Notes under the pieces: generated by a model
Told to the model about the DNA's origin: nothing
Databases searched by the model: none
What the model saw: only the letters and a program-made list of their open reading frames with translations
Shown: in pieces, positions 24,602-33,686 of the stretch
Numbering within the stretch: position 1 is the first letter of the stretch
How the letters are laid out: the number at the start of each line of letters is the position of its first letter
Translations under genes and position numbers: made by a program
Origin: WVYX01 sp039592335
Lineage (GTDB): Bacteria > Gemmatimonadota > Gemmatimonadetes > Gemmatimonadales > GWC2-71-9
Assembly (NCBI GenBank): GCA_039592335.1
Contig: JBDHBX010000012.1
Location: 27,469 to 91,468, forward strand
Direction of reading: 5' to 3'
DNA length: 64,000 bases

Positions 24602-27421
24602 ATGAAGTGGGTGGCCGCCGCCGCGCTCGTGGCGGGTGTGGCGCCGGCCGCTCACGCGCAGGTGGATCCCAGCGGTGATTGGCGCACGTGGCGGAGCGAG
24701 CACTTCCGGGTCCATGGCCACGCACGGGACTCGGCGGTAGCCCTCACGGTCGTGCGCGAGTCGGAGCGGGCCTACGCCCTGCTCGCCACGGAGCTGCGGC
24801 GGCCACGCGGGATCATCGACCTCGTCGTGGCCGACAACGCGGACTTCTCCAATGGGTTCGCCACGGTGTTTCCCTCGAACCGCCTCACCATCTACGTACG
24901 GCCGCCCACGCGCGCCACGTCGATCCTGTACTACGACAGTTGGCTACGCATGGTGCTTGTCCACGAGCTGACCCACCTGTTCCATCTCGACCGGGCCGAC
25001 GGGGTGTGGAACGTGCTGCAGGCGGTGTTCGGTCGGGCACCGGGATTGTTCCCCAACGCCTACCAGACGTCGTGGGTGACCGAAGGGCTCGCGACCTACT
25101 ACGAATCGCGCTTCACCGACGCGGGGCGGGTGACGGGGAGCTTCCACCAGGAACTGCTCACCGCCGCGGCCCACGATCACCGCTGGGTGCCCGACATCGA
25201 CGCCACCACGGCGAGTCCGGCGTGGCCCGGCGGGAACCGGGCCTACGCGTGGGGCACCGAGTTCTTCGTGCAGGAGACGAAGCTGTTCGGGGATACCCTC
25301 GTGCCGGGATTCGTGGCCAACACCTCGAAGCAGATCTGGCCGTTCGGGGTATCTGGGGCCCTGCGAGCGGCGGGCGGCGAGGGTGTGGATGGCGGATGGG
25401 ATCGGCTGCACGAGCGGGCCTCGCGGCGACCATCCGAGCGGCCCGACCGGGAGATCCTCGAACGGGGATTGCGGATCGAGCCCCAGCCAGCGGTCTCCCC
25501 GGACGGCACGCGCCTCGCCTACGTGCGGCGCGAGGGGAGGTCGGAGACCCATCTTGTGATCCGCTCGCTGGCCACCGGCGAAGAGCTGGCCACCCGGCGG
25601 GTCAACGCCCAACCCGAGATCGTCTGGGTGGGGGACACGCTGTACGCGACGCAGATGGACTTCCGCACGCCCGTGGACGTGCGCAGCGACCTGTACCGCT
25701 GGGGGCCGGACGGCGACTGGGAGCGGGTCACCGACGCGGCCCGCCTCGCCCAGCCGTTCGCGGCGCCCGGGGGCGGCGTTGGCGCCGTCGACCTGGCCGC
25801 CGAAGCCCGCCGCTTGGTGATCGTCGAGGGCGGCCGCAAGCGGGAGCTCGAGGCCCCTCCAGCTGCGGCGTACGCTGGGGTCACGCTCTCGCCCGGGGGA
25901 CGTTGGCTCGCGGCGGCACGCCACAGGGACGGACGCTGGGACATCGTGCTGTGGCGGGTGGACGATCCCATGGACGTACGCATGGCGACCGACGATGCCG
26001 CGCCGGATCGCGATCCGGTCTGGACGCGCGACGGGACACGCCTGCTGTTCACGTCGGAGCGCGACGGGTTCCCGCAGGTCTACGGCTACCGTCCTGCCAC
26101 CGCAGCGATCACGCGTCTGACGGCGGAGCCCACGGGGGCCCGGCAGCCGGCCCTCGCCCCCGACGGCTCGCTGTTCTACAACACCCAGTTCTCCGACGGC
26201 TTCGCCCTGGTCAGGCTGGCCTCGCCGCAGGCGGTGCCCGACGTGACCGATCCGAGGTCGCGGCGCACGTTCGAGCGTGCGCCCGAAGTCGCGGTCGACT
26301 CCCAGGGCTACCAGCCGTGGCCGGCCCTGCGGCCCCATTACTGGATTCCGCTCGTTCACAACGAGGGAGCCACCGGGAGGTTCTGGGGTGCCGGGACGGC
26401 GGGGGTCGATCCAATCGGGCGCACCCGGTACTGGGCGGCCGCCTCGGCCGCCGTGGACCCGTTCCGTGGCGAGCTGGCGGTCGCCGCGGAGCACGCGCGC
26501 TGGAAGCACGCGGCCGTCGACGCCGCGTTCACCCAGGTGTGGGACGGGGAGCTCGGCATCACGACCGACGGGGACACGATCAACCTCGGGGAGCGGGAGC
26601 GGTCCGCCGAGTTGGGGCTCCAACTCCGATGGCGGCGCTGGCGTTCGTCGCTGGTGACGCGACTCAGCGCCGGCCTGGAGCAGACGTCGTACTTCGACGA
26701 CGACGCCGGCGGCAATCTGCTCTTCCAGGGCTCCACCTTCTTCACGGGCGCCCTGGCGGCTCGGGGGCTCTACGCCCAACTGCCGGCCATGGCCATCTCG
26801 CGGGAGAACGGGGTGTTGCTCGAGGGGTTGTACCGCCACCGGGTGGCCGTCTCTCCGGGCGACACCGGTTGGTCGTACGAGGTGCGGGGCGGGGTGAACG
26901 GCTACCTGGCCCTCGACTTGCCGGGCTTCTCCCACTGGGTGCTCGCCGCCCGCGTCACGGAGGGCCGGACCGGCGGTCCCGCCCCCGACCGGTTTGCCAT
27001 GGGCGGCGAGTCGGGCGATTTCTTCGAGTTCCTCCCCGGCTACTCCTTGGGCTCGGGGCGCCGGGCCTTCCCGCTGCGCGGGTATCCGCGCAGTCCCTCG
27101 GTTTTCACCAACGCCTTCGTGGCCATCGGGGAGCTGCGCGTTCCCGTTGTGGTTCTCAACAGCGGGATCTGGAAGCTGCCCTTCGTGCTGGATAAGCTGT
27201 CGGTCTCGGTGTTCGGTGAGATGGGGGGCGGATGGAACGCGGGTGACGCCCCGGCCCGTGACCGGCTACGCGACGTGGGCGGCGAGCTGGTGTCCGACTG
27301 GGGCTTTCTGTACGACACCCCGCTGCGTGTGCGGATCGGCGTGGCCGTGGCGCTCACCGATGGTCTGGGGGTCTCGGCCGGTAGCCCGAGGGGGTATGTC
27401 GCCTTCGGCTCCTCCTTCTAA
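24602..27421 (+). CDS. Outer-membrane peptidase: gluzincin + beta-propeller + beta-barrel
   Basis: A 939-residue secreted protein with a signal peptide ending AAHAQ. Residues ~25-260 hold a zinc-peptidase domain with HELTH (121-125) and WVTEGLATYYE (Glu161 as third ligand), a peptidase-MA/M1-like gluzincin arrangement. Residues ~290-560 carry PD40/TolB-like propeller repeats (SPDGTRLAYV, TRDGTRLLFTSERDG). The last ~330 residues alternate like an outer-membrane beta-barrel and end ...GYVAFGSSF with the terminal aromatic that BAM recognises. ATG 24602 was chosen over a GTG at 24578 for its signal peptide. It follows the amidase by four bases, so the two are probably co-expressed. Substrate unknown. 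Confidence 0.8.
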   Translation: MKWVAAAALVAGVAPAAHAQVDPSGDWRTWRSEHFRVHGHARDSAVALTVVRESERAYALLATELRRPRGIIDLVVADNADFSNGFATVFPSNRLTIYVRPPTRATSILYYDSWLRMVLVHELTHLFHLDRADGVWNVLQAVFGRAPGLFPNAYQTSWVTEGLATYYESRFTDAGRVTGSFHQELLTAAAHDHRWVPDIDATTASPAWPGGNRAYAWGTEFFVQETKLFGDTLVPGFVANTSKQIWPFGVSGALRAAGGEGVDGGWDRLHERASRRPSERPDREILERGLRIEPQPAVSPDGTRLAYVRREGRSETHLVIRSLATGEELATRRVNAQPEIVWVGDTLYATQMDFRTPVDVRSDLYRWGPDGDWERVTDAARLAQPFAAPGGGVGAVDLAAEARRLVIVEGGRKRELEAPPAAAYAGVTLSPGGRWLAAARHRDGRWDIVLWRVDDPMDVRMATDDAAPDRDPVWTRDGTRLLFTSERDGFPQVYGYRPATAAITRLTAEPTGARQPALAPDGSLFYNTQFSDGFALVRLASPQAVPDVTDPRSRRTFERAPEVAVDSQGYQPWPALRPHYWIPLVHNEGATGRFWGAGTAGVDPIGRTRYWAAASAAVDPFRGELAVAAEHARWKHAAVDAAFTQVWDGELGITTDGDTINLGERERSAELGLQLRWRRWRSSLVTRLSAGLEQTSYFDDDAGGNLLFQGSTFFTGALAARGLYAQLPAMAISRENGVLLEGLYRHRVAVSPGDTGWSYEVRGGVNGYLALDLPGFSHWVLAARVTEGRTGGPAPDRFAMGGESGDFFEFLPGYSLGSGRRAFPLRGYPRSPSVFTNAFVAIGELRVPVVVLNSGIWKLPFVLDKLSVSVFGEMGGGWNAGDAPARDRLRDVGGELVSDWGFLYDTPLRVRIGVAVALTDGLGVSAGSPRGYVAFGSSF

Positions 27422-27422
27422 G

Positions 27423-27457
27423 CCCCGCCACGGGGGCGATTCCCGCCCCGTGCGGGG
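27423..27457 (+). terminator. GC-rich hairpin after the peptidase gene
   Basis: Arms CCCCGCCACGGGGG and CCCGCCCCGTGCGGGG pair with one bulge directly after the stop codon at 27421. There is no T-run after it, so it may be an RNA-stabilising or weak termination hairpin rather than a classic terminator. Confidence 0.4.
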
Positions 27458-27641
27458 TGACCATTTGCCATGTGAGGAAGGGCACTGTCCGCGCCCGGGG
27501 CGCCGGGCTAACGTGGTGCCGACATAATAGCGATGAAGGCTCCGGCGCAGTCGCGACCCTGATCGTGTTCTCCCATTCGGGAATTGCCACGATCTCTTGC
27601 AGGGTGCACTGCGGGAGCCCCGCGTGCGTCACGGCGACCGG

Positions 27642-27671
27642 TTGACACTCTTCGCTGGCCAGCCGTAGCTT
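27642..27671 (+). promoter_or_regulatory. Promoter of the second kinase gene
   Basis: TTGACA (27642-27647), an 18-base spacer and TAGCTT (27666-27671), with the start predicted near 27678, 14 bases before the ATG. GGGAGAA acts as ribosome-binding sequence just before ATG 27692. Confidence 0.55.
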
Positions 27672-27691
27672 GAATTTTCTGGGAGAACTGG

Positions 27692-29665
27692 ATGTTCTGT
27701 TCGCGGTGCGGAACTGAAGTCGACAATCACGCCAGGTTCTGTCCTTCCTGCGGCCTGGACCTCGCCACGACCACGCCTCTGGCTGCCGTGCAGCCGGAGA
27801 AGAGCGAAGAGAACGAGCTCGACGTGGTGCGCGAGGCCCTCCAGGACGAGTGGGTGATCGAGAAGGAGCTCGGTCGCGGGGGGATGGCCATCGTCTTCCA
27901 GGCCCGGGACAAGCACCTCGACCGCGACGTCGCCATCAAGGTGCTTCCCTTCTCGCTCTCGTTCGACGCCGAGTTCGTCGAGCGCTTCCAGCGCGAGGCC
28001 CGCACCGCCGCCAAGCTCGAGCACCCGCATATCATCCCGATCTACCGCGTCGGCAAGTCCGGCCGGGTGATCTACTTCGTCATGAAGTACCTGCGCGGCC
28101 GCGCCCTGTCGGAGCTGTTGGCCGAGCGGGGTACCCTGGGACCGGCCGAGATCCGCCGCGTGCTGGTGCAGACCGCCGGTGCACTGGGATACGCCCACAG
28201 CCACGGCATCGTGCATCGGGACATCAAGCCGGACAACATCATGTTCGACGAGGTCGGGAACTCGGTGGTGACCGACTTTGGTATCGCGAAAGCGGCGACT
28301 GGGTCCCGCCTCACGGGCACCGGGATGTCCATTGGCACCCCGCACTACATGAGTCCCGAACAGGCGCGGGCGCAGCCGCTGGACGGGCGGAGCGACATCT
28401 ACTCCCTGGGCGTGGTGGCCTACCAGGCCCTCACCGGGGCGGTCCCGTTCGACGGAGAGGACGCCTTCTCCATCGGCTACAAGCACATCATGGAGGAGGT
28501 CCCGACACCGGAGCTCCAGACCGGCGAGCAGCGCGCCCTCATGGGCGTGATCCGCCGCATGATGTCGAAGTCGTCCAGCGAGCGCTTCCAGGATACGGGA
28601 GAGCTGGTGGCTGCCCTGGAGGGGCGGTTCAAGACGCCGACCCCGAGCGGTGCCGTCAGTTCCTCGGAGTTGCCCACGACCGTGATGCCCCAGGCGGGCA
28701 CGACGCCCCACACCCCCGTGGGGACGGCAGGACCTCGGTCGGCAGCGCTCGACGGCACGCCCACCACACCCACGACGCCCATCCCCAAGGCGCAGGTGGG
28801 CCCGGACGGCGAGAAGAAGCGCAGCGGGGTGCTCGTGGGGATGCTCGCGGTCCTGATGTTGGGAGCCGGTGGGGCCGGCGGCTACTGGTACTTCGCCATG
28901 GGGGCGGAGTGGCCGCCCACGTTTGGGGCAGGGTCCGCCGCGCTGCCCGCAGACTCCGTGGGGGCCGATTCGCTGGCCCTGGCGGCCGGCGACTCGGTGG
29001 CGCTGGCCGCGGGTGACTCTGCGGCAGCGGACTCCGTGGCAGCAGATTCGGTGGCCGCCGACTCCGTGGAAACGCCCGCGAGTGAGCTCCCACCCACTGG
29101 AATCCTCCTGTTGACTGGCGTGCCGTCGCTCGCCCAGGTCACCGTGGACGGCCAGCCCCAGAGCGGCACGGAGCTCACCGTGGATCCGGGGAGCAAGCGG
29201 ATTCAGGTCACCAAGACCGGCTTCGACACATTCACCACGACGGTTCCCGTAGGCCGCGGGGACACGGTCAAGGTCGCGGTGACTCTCACGGCCCAGGCGG
29301 CGGCCCCGCCAGTGAGCCGCCCCACGCGGCGGGTGGATTACTGCACCGACCCCACGGCGGTGGACGAGTACAATGGGGACGGGAGCTGCTTCCAGACGGA
29401 GCCGCGCGCCGCCGCGGCACCGCTGGTCCCGGTGACCCAGGAAGTGTTTGCGCAGAACCCCACGCCGGTCGTCCTGTGGGTGAAGGTGCGATCCGACGGC
29501 GAGGCCCAGGAGATCAAGTGGGTGCGGCAATCCAACTTGCGCGCCTTCTCGCTGGCCGCCGCGCGGTTCGCAATGTCGCAGATGACCTACTCGCCGGCCG
29601 AGCGGAACGGTCAGCCGGTGGACGCCTGGGTGCGCCTCGCACTCCGGGCACGGCCGCAGCGCTGA
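27692..29665 (+). CDS. Zinc-ribbon Ser/Thr kinase with PEGA and TonB-like periplasmic domains
   Basis: A 657-residue protein. Zinc ribbon Cys3/6/17/20; kinase domain ~54-312 with GRGGMA (61-66), Lys83, HRDIKPDN (175-182), DFG (195-197) and GTPHYMSPEQ; a Thr/Pro-rich linker; one membrane helix (~380-402); a low-complexity Asp-Ser-Val/Ala repeat (~420-459); a PEGA domain (~470-535); and a C-terminal region (~575-657) that reads like a TonB C-terminal/energy-transducer fold (VVLWVKVRSDGEAQEIKWV, then MTYSPAERNGQPVDAWVRLALR). The two outer domains should be periplasmic. Encoded alone, not with a phosphatase. The TonB-like assignment is by pattern only. Confidence 0.85.
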   Translation: MFCSRCGTEVDNHARFCPSCGLDLATTTPLAAVQPEKSEENELDVVREALQDEWVIEKELGRGGMAIVFQARDKHLDRDVAIKVLPFSLSFDAEFVERFQREARTAAKLEHPHIIPIYRVGKSGRVIYFVMKYLRGRALSELLAERGTLGPAEIRRVLVQTAGALGYAHSHGIVHRDIKPDNIMFDEVGNSVVTDFGIAKAATGSRLTGTGMSIGTPHYMSPEQARAQPLDGRSDIYSLGVVAYQALTGAVPFDGEDAFSIGYKHIMEEVPTPELQTGEQRALMGVIRRMMSKSSSERFQDTGELVAALEGRFKTPTPSGAVSSSELPTTVMPQAGTTPHTPVGTAGPRSAALDGTPTTPTTPIPKAQVGPDGEKKRSGVLVGMLAVLMLGAGGAGGYWYFAMGAEWPPTFGAGSAALPADSVGADSLALAAGDSVALAAGDSAAADSVAADSVAADSVETPASELPPTGILLLTGVPSLAQVTVDGQPQSGTELTVDPGSKRIQVTKTGFDTFTTTVPVGRGDTVKVAVTLTAQAAAPPVSRPTRRVDYCTDPTAVDEYNGDGSCFQTEPRAAAAPLVPVTQEVFAQNPTPVVLWVKVRSDGEAQEIKWVRQSNLRAFSLAAARFAMSQMTYSPAERNGQPVDAWVRLALRARPQR

Positions 29666-29675
29666 GCACCACTCC

Positions 29676-30179
29676 GTGATTCATCCCAGTGCGTTCATCG
29701 CCCCGGGGGCCCAGGTCCTCGGGGATGTTTCGTTGGGGGAGCACGCCAGCCTGTGGTACAACACGGTGGTCCGCGGGGACATGGCGCCCATCGCCATCGG
29801 TGCGGAGACCAATATCCAGGATCTCTCCATGGTGCACGTGGACGAAGGCGTGCCGTGCACCATTGGGCGACGCGTGGGCGTGGGCCACCGGGCCATCCTC
29901 CACGGCTGCACTGTCGAGGACGAGTGCCTGGTGGGTATGGGCGCGATCCTCCTCAATGGGGTGAGTGTGGGGAGGGGCTCGGTGATCGGCGCGGGGGCGG
30001 TCGTGCCGGAGGGGGTGGAGATTCCCCCCGACTCGGTGGTTCTGGGGGTGCCGGCGCGGATCGTGCGCGCTGTCGATGGCGTGCTGCGGGAGCGCATCCA
30101 GTCCACATGGCGGCACTATGTCGAGCAGGCGCGGCGACGCAAGGCGGGGGAGGTGCCACGGCACTCGATACCTGGTTAG
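29676..30179 (+). CDS. Gamma carbonic anhydrase family protein
   Basis: A 167-residue left-handed beta-helix protein built of hexapeptide repeats (FIAPGAQVLGDVSLGEHASLWYN, IGAGAVVPEG) with a C-terminal helix. Conserved blocks VVRGDMAPI, NIQDLSMVHVDEG and VGVGHRAILHGC supply the histidines that bind metal at trimer interfaces. The family includes YrdA and Cam-like enzymes. Some act as carbonic anhydrases, others have no proven activity. GTG start, ten bases after the kinase stop. Confidence 0.88.
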   Translation: MIHPSAFIAPGAQVLGDVSLGEHASLWYNTVVRGDMAPIAIGAETNIQDLSMVHVDEGVPCTIGRRVGVGHRAILHGCTVEDECLVGMGAILLNGVSVGRGSVIGAGAVVPEGVEIPPDSVVLGVPARIVRAVDGVLRERIQSTWRHYVEQARRRKAGEVPRHSIPG

Positions 30180-30236
30180 CAGATATGTGATGTGCAAAGC
30201 AACGAAGCACGGTGTCGCGGGGCTTCCCATCGCCAC

Positions 30237-30265
30237 TTGCGTGGCTTCATGATGCCCTCTACCTT
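30237..30265 (+). promoter_or_regulatory. Candidate nrdJ promoter
   Basis: TTGCGT (30237-30242), 17-base spacer and TACCTT (30260-30265). A second -10-like TAGCTT lies at 30313-30318. Either gives a start upstream of ATG 30357. I looked for and did not see a cobalamin riboswitch in the 177 bases between genes. Confidence 0.35.
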
Positions 30266-30356
30266 GCCCCCCCGCGCCAAGCCACCGGCCGTAGGACTTT
30301 TCTCAGATCGATTAGCTTTCATCGTGGGCCAATTTCAGCCTCTCGACGGGGGATTC

Positions 30357-32870
30357 ATGGGCGTTGCGGGTGACCAGGGCAAACACATGACGCCGCAGCT
30401 CAGCGACAACGCGATCACGGTGCTCGAGCGTCGCTATCTGATCAAGGACGACGAGGGCCAGCCGGTGGAGCGCCCCGACGACCTATTCTGGCGGGTGGCG
30501 CGCACCATCGCACAGGCCGACGCGGCCTATGGTGCCAGCGCCGGGGCGGTGGAGGCGGTGGCCGAGACGTTCTACGAACTGATGGCGACCCGCGTGTGGA
30601 TGCCCAACAGCCCCACCCTCATGAATGCCGGGCGGCCCCTAGGGCAGCTCTCGGCCTGCTTCGTGCTGCCGGTGCAGGACGCCCTGTCCACCGGCGAGTC
30701 GGGGATCTACGACACGCTGCGCAACATGGCGCTGGTGCACCAGTCGGGTGGCGGGACGGGGTTCGGCTTCTCCCGCATCCGGCCCAAGAACGACGTCGTG
30801 CGCTCCACGATGGGGGTAGCATCGGGGCCGGTCTCCTTCATGTCGCTGTACGATGCCTCGACCGAGGTGGTGAAGCAGGGCGGCACCCGGCGCGGCGCCA
30901 ACATGGGCATCTTGCGCGTCGATCACCCTGACATCCTCGACTTCATCACCTGCAAGGACGACATCACCAAGGTCACCAACTTCAACATCTCGGTAGCGGT
31001 GACCGATGAGTTCATGCGGGCGGTGGAAGACGGTGGGGAGTATGACCTGATCCACCCGCGCGGCGGCAAGGTCGTGGGGCAGCTGGACGCCCGGGAGGTG
31101 TTCGGCAAGATCGTGCAGGGTGCGTGGAAGACGGGTGAGCCCGGCGTGTTCTTCGTCGACCGGGCCAACGCCTACAACCCCGTTCCCCACCTCGGCAGCT
31201 ACGAGGCTACCAACCCGTGCGGTGAGCAGCCGCTGCTGCCGTACGACGTCTGCAACCTCGGCTCCATCAACGTCGGCGCGTTCGTGACGGACGGGGAGGT
31301 GGACTGGGAGGGGCTGCGCCGCGCCGTGCACCTCTGCACCCACTTCCTCGACAATGTCATCGACGTCAACAAGTACCCCCTGCCGGAGATTACCGACCTG
31401 GCGCACCGTATCCGCCGCGTGGGGCTCGGGATCATGGGGTGGGCCGACTTCCTGATGCGGCTGGGCGTGCCGTACAACTCCGAGGAAGCCATCGACTGGG
31501 CGCGTCGCCTCATGCACTTCGTGGATGAGGAGTCCAAGGTCGAGAGCGAGCGGTTGGCCGAGGAGCGGGGCGTCTTCCCCGAGTGGGAGGAGAGCATCTG
31601 GGGGCCCGACGAGACGTGCTCCCGCAACGCCGAGGGCAAGCGCATCCGGCCGCTGCGGCGACTGCGCAACTGCAATCTCACGACGGTGGCGCCGACCGGG
31701 ACGATCTCGATCATCGCCGGCAGCTCGTCGGGGATCGAGCCGCTCTTCGCGGTGGCGTTCATGCGCAACCAGGCCGGCGTCCTCATGCCTGACGTGAACG
31801 AGGACTTCGTCGCCGTGGCGAAGCGTGAGGGCTGGTACTCCGAGGAGCTGGTCAAGCGGATCGCCGAAGAGGGCCACATCGACTTCCTGGAGGTGCCGGA
31901 GCAGTGGCGCCGCGTGTTCGTGACCGCCCACGATGTGACCCCGGAGTGGCACATCCGGATGCAGGCGGCCTTCCAGGAGCACACCGACAGCGCCATCAGC
32001 AAGACGTGCAACTTCCCGCAGCACGCCACGGAAGACGACGTGCGGCACATCTACCAGCAGGCGTACGCCCTCGGCTGCAAGGGCGTAACGGTGTACCGGG
32101 ACGGCTCCCGCGAGGGACAGGTTCTCTCTACCGGCAAGACGGCGAAGAAGGTGGAGGCAGGGGTGGGGGCAGGCGATCCGGCCACCGCTGAGCAGACGGA
32201 TACGCTGCGGCGGCAGGTGGCCGACCTCAAGTCCACCATCGCGGAGCTCGAGGCCGAGCTGGGCCTCACCAAGAAGAAGTTGCACGAGGTGGAGTCCGAG
32301 AACCTGCAGCGGCGCGCCAAGCGGTCGCGGCCCGAGCTCCTCAAGGGCACGACCCGGCGCATCGAGACGCCCCTGGGCACGCTCTACGTGACGATCACGG
32401 AGGACGACCTGGGGCAGCCCTTCGAGATGTTCATGAGCCTGGGCAAGGCCGGGGGCGCGCTCATGGCCGATGTCGAGGCCATCGGGCGGCTCATCTCCCT
32501 GGGGCTGCGCTCGGGCATTCCCATTGGGGAGATCCACCGGCAGCTGCGCATGATCTCCTCCGACCGCGCGGTCGGGCTCGGGCCCAACAAGGTCTTGTCG
32601 GTGCCCGACGCCGTCGGCATCGCCGTCGAGCGCTGGATGCAGGGGAAGCAGGGCCTGCAGCAGGACTTGCTCGAGGCCGCGGCGAGCGACACCGACGTCG
32701 CGACGCCGGCTCAGCGTGGTCCCGTGGCGGGGCCCGAGGGCGCGATGTTCGAGTTCCAGCACGTGGAGCCGGAGCAGTTCGCCGGTGCGTGCCCCGACTG
32801 CGGCTCGCAGCTCGAGTTCGCCGAGGGGTGCGTCAAGTGTCACGTGTGCGGGTACAGCGAGTGCGGGTGA
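30357..32870 (+). CDS. nrdJ: Vitamin B12-dependent (class II) ribonucleotide reductase
   Basis: An 837-residue enzyme that reduces ribonucleotides to deoxyribonucleotides using adenosylcobalamin, independent of oxygen. The catalytic core has ATRVWMPNSPTLMNAGRPLG, NPCGEQPLLPYDVCNLGS and TVAPTGTISIIAGSSSG. After the core come a coiled coil (LKSTIAELEAELGLTKKKL), a TSCPD domain (ETPLGTLYVTITEDD) and a C-terminal zinc ribbon (CPDCGSQLEFAEGCVKCHVCG). The ATG at 30357 follows a GGGGGA ribosome-binding sequence and matches family starts; the frame upstream is the promoter region. Needs imported or synthesised B12. Confidence 0.95.
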   Translation: MGVAGDQGKHMTPQLSDNAITVLERRYLIKDDEGQPVERPDDLFWRVARTIAQADAAYGASAGAVEAVAETFYELMATRVWMPNSPTLMNAGRPLGQLSACFVLPVQDALSTGESGIYDTLRNMALVHQSGGGTGFGFSRIRPKNDVVRSTMGVASGPVSFMSLYDASTEVVKQGGTRRGANMGILRVDHPDILDFITCKDDITKVTNFNISVAVTDEFMRAVEDGGEYDLIHPRGGKVVGQLDAREVFGKIVQGAWKTGEPGVFFVDRANAYNPVPHLGSYEATNPCGEQPLLPYDVCNLGSINVGAFVTDGEVDWEGLRRAVHLCTHFLDNVIDVNKYPLPEITDLAHRIRRVGLGIMGWADFLMRLGVPYNSEEAIDWARRLMHFVDEESKVESERLAEERGVFPEWEESIWGPDETCSRNAEGKRIRPLRRLRNCNLTTVAPTGTISIIAGSSSGIEPLFAVAFMRNQAGVLMPDVNEDFVAVAKREGWYSEELVKRIAEEGHIDFLEVPEQWRRVFVTAHDVTPEWHIRMQAAFQEHTDSAISKTCNFPQHATEDDVRHIYQQAYALGCKGVTVYRDGSREGQVLSTGKTAKKVEAGVGAGDPATAEQTDTLRRQVADLKSTIAELEAELGLTKKKLHEVESENLQRRAKRSRPELLKGTTRRIETPLGTLYVTITEDDLGQPFEMFMSLGKAGGALMADVEAIGRLISLGLRSGIPIGEIHRQLRMISSDRAVGLGPNKVLSVPDAVGIAVERWMQGKQGLQQDLLEAAASDTDVATPAQRGPVAGPEGAMFEFQHVEPEQFAGACPDCGSQLEFAEGCVKCHVCGYSECG

Positions 32871-32902
32871 GACTGAGCGAGATCAGGCCGGGCGGCAACG
32901 AG

Positions 32903-32930
32903 CGGGGCGCGTGAGAACGCGCCCCGTTTC
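32903..32930 (+). terminator. Rho-independent terminator after nrdJ
   Basis: A perfect 10-base stem CGGGGCGCGT / ACGCGCCCCG with a GAGA tetraloop followed by TTTC, 33 bases after the nrdJ stop. Confidence 0.7.
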
Positions 32931-32988
32931 GTGATGAGGCTCCTGTTGGTATTTTGGTCGATACGGAGGGACCGAGAGGACCGGCTAC

Positions 32989-33174
32989 GTGGTCAAGCGC
33001 GTCAAAGGATTCGTGGGCAAGCTGCGGCAGGAGCGCCGCGAGCTCGGCTGGAAGGGGCTCCTGCGCAAGCGGGGGTGGGCCCTGGTCGTGTTGGTGGTAG
33101 CGTTCTACCTGGTTCGGGATCTCGTGCTGTACGTGGCGATTCCCCTGGCTGTCGTGTGGGGCCTGTCGCGCTAG
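32989..33174 (+). CDS. Small single-span membrane protein
   Basis: A 61-residue protein with a strongly basic N-terminal half (VKRVKGFVGKLRQERRELG) and one hydrophobic segment (WALVVLVVAFYLVRDLVLYVAI). By the positive-inside rule the N-terminus is cytoplasmic. GTG start behind a GGAGGGACCGAGAGG stretch. Family not recognised. Confidence 0.55.
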   Translation: MVKRVKGFVGKLRQERRELGWKGLLRKRGWALVVLVVAFYLVRDLVLYVAIPLAVVWGLSR

Positions 33175-33191
33175 CGGTGGAGGGCGGAGCC

Positions 33192-33554
33192 ATGACGGCG
33201 AAGAAGTGGGCGCGGGTCAAGCAGAGCGGAGCTCATGGATTGCGGCGGGGTGCGTGGTACCCCGTCGTGAACGACAAGAAGCACGACCTGGTAATCGTAG
33301 ACGTCAACAAGAAGAACGTCCCGGTTTCCAGGGCGCTGGTCGATCTGACGGATGACGCTCCCCACCGCTGGAGTGTGGTCGCGTGGGACACGGCGGATCG
33401 GGGATCCCAGCGGGCCAGCGAGTCCCGCTTCGGCCTCGTCTACGGTGTCTGCCCTGGCTGCCGGGGGCGACTGGGCCTCGACGACGGGACCGACACCGCG
33501 ACCTGCTCCGAGTGCGGGGGCGAGTTCGAGGTTGACTGGGACCACTTGTGCTAG
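33192..33554 (+). CDS. Small zinc-ribbon protein
   Basis: A 120-residue soluble protein. An N-terminal beta-rich domain (WARVKQSGAHGLRRGAWYPVVND) is followed by a C-terminal zinc ribbon CPGC..CSEC (residues ~91-112). Similar two-part proteins are seen beside membrane or stress genes, but I do not know a function. It starts 17 bases after the small membrane-protein gene, so the two probably form one unit. Confidence 0.65.
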   Translation: MTAKKWARVKQSGAHGLRRGAWYPVVNDKKHDLVIVDVNKKNVPVSRALVDLTDDAPHRWSVVAWDTADRGSQRASESRFGLVYGVCPGCRGRLGLDDGTDTATCSECGGEFEVDWDHLC

Positions 33555-33601
33555 GAGTGGTCCGGTCACTCTAGAGGCGCCAACGGCGTAGACCGCGAGA
33601 C

Positions 33602-33637
33602 GGCGCCGCGAGACGAACCCGTGGCGCCTTTGTCTTG
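33602..33637 (+). terminator. Possible terminator before the DUF819 gene
   Basis: GGCGCC (33602-33607) and GGCGCC (33623-33628) pair around a 15-base loop, followed by TTTGTCTT. A short stem, so weak. Confidence 0.4.
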
Positions 33638-33686
33638 TAGAGGGAGGAGCGACTGAGCCGCGGCCAGTCGGCCTCGCCCGGGGGGG

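Noticed and set aside
30180..30356. Cobalamin riboswitch upstream of the B12-dependent reductase
   Set aside because: I searched for the B12 box and surrounding stems and found only a loose AGCCACCGGCC match; the space is too short and unstructured.
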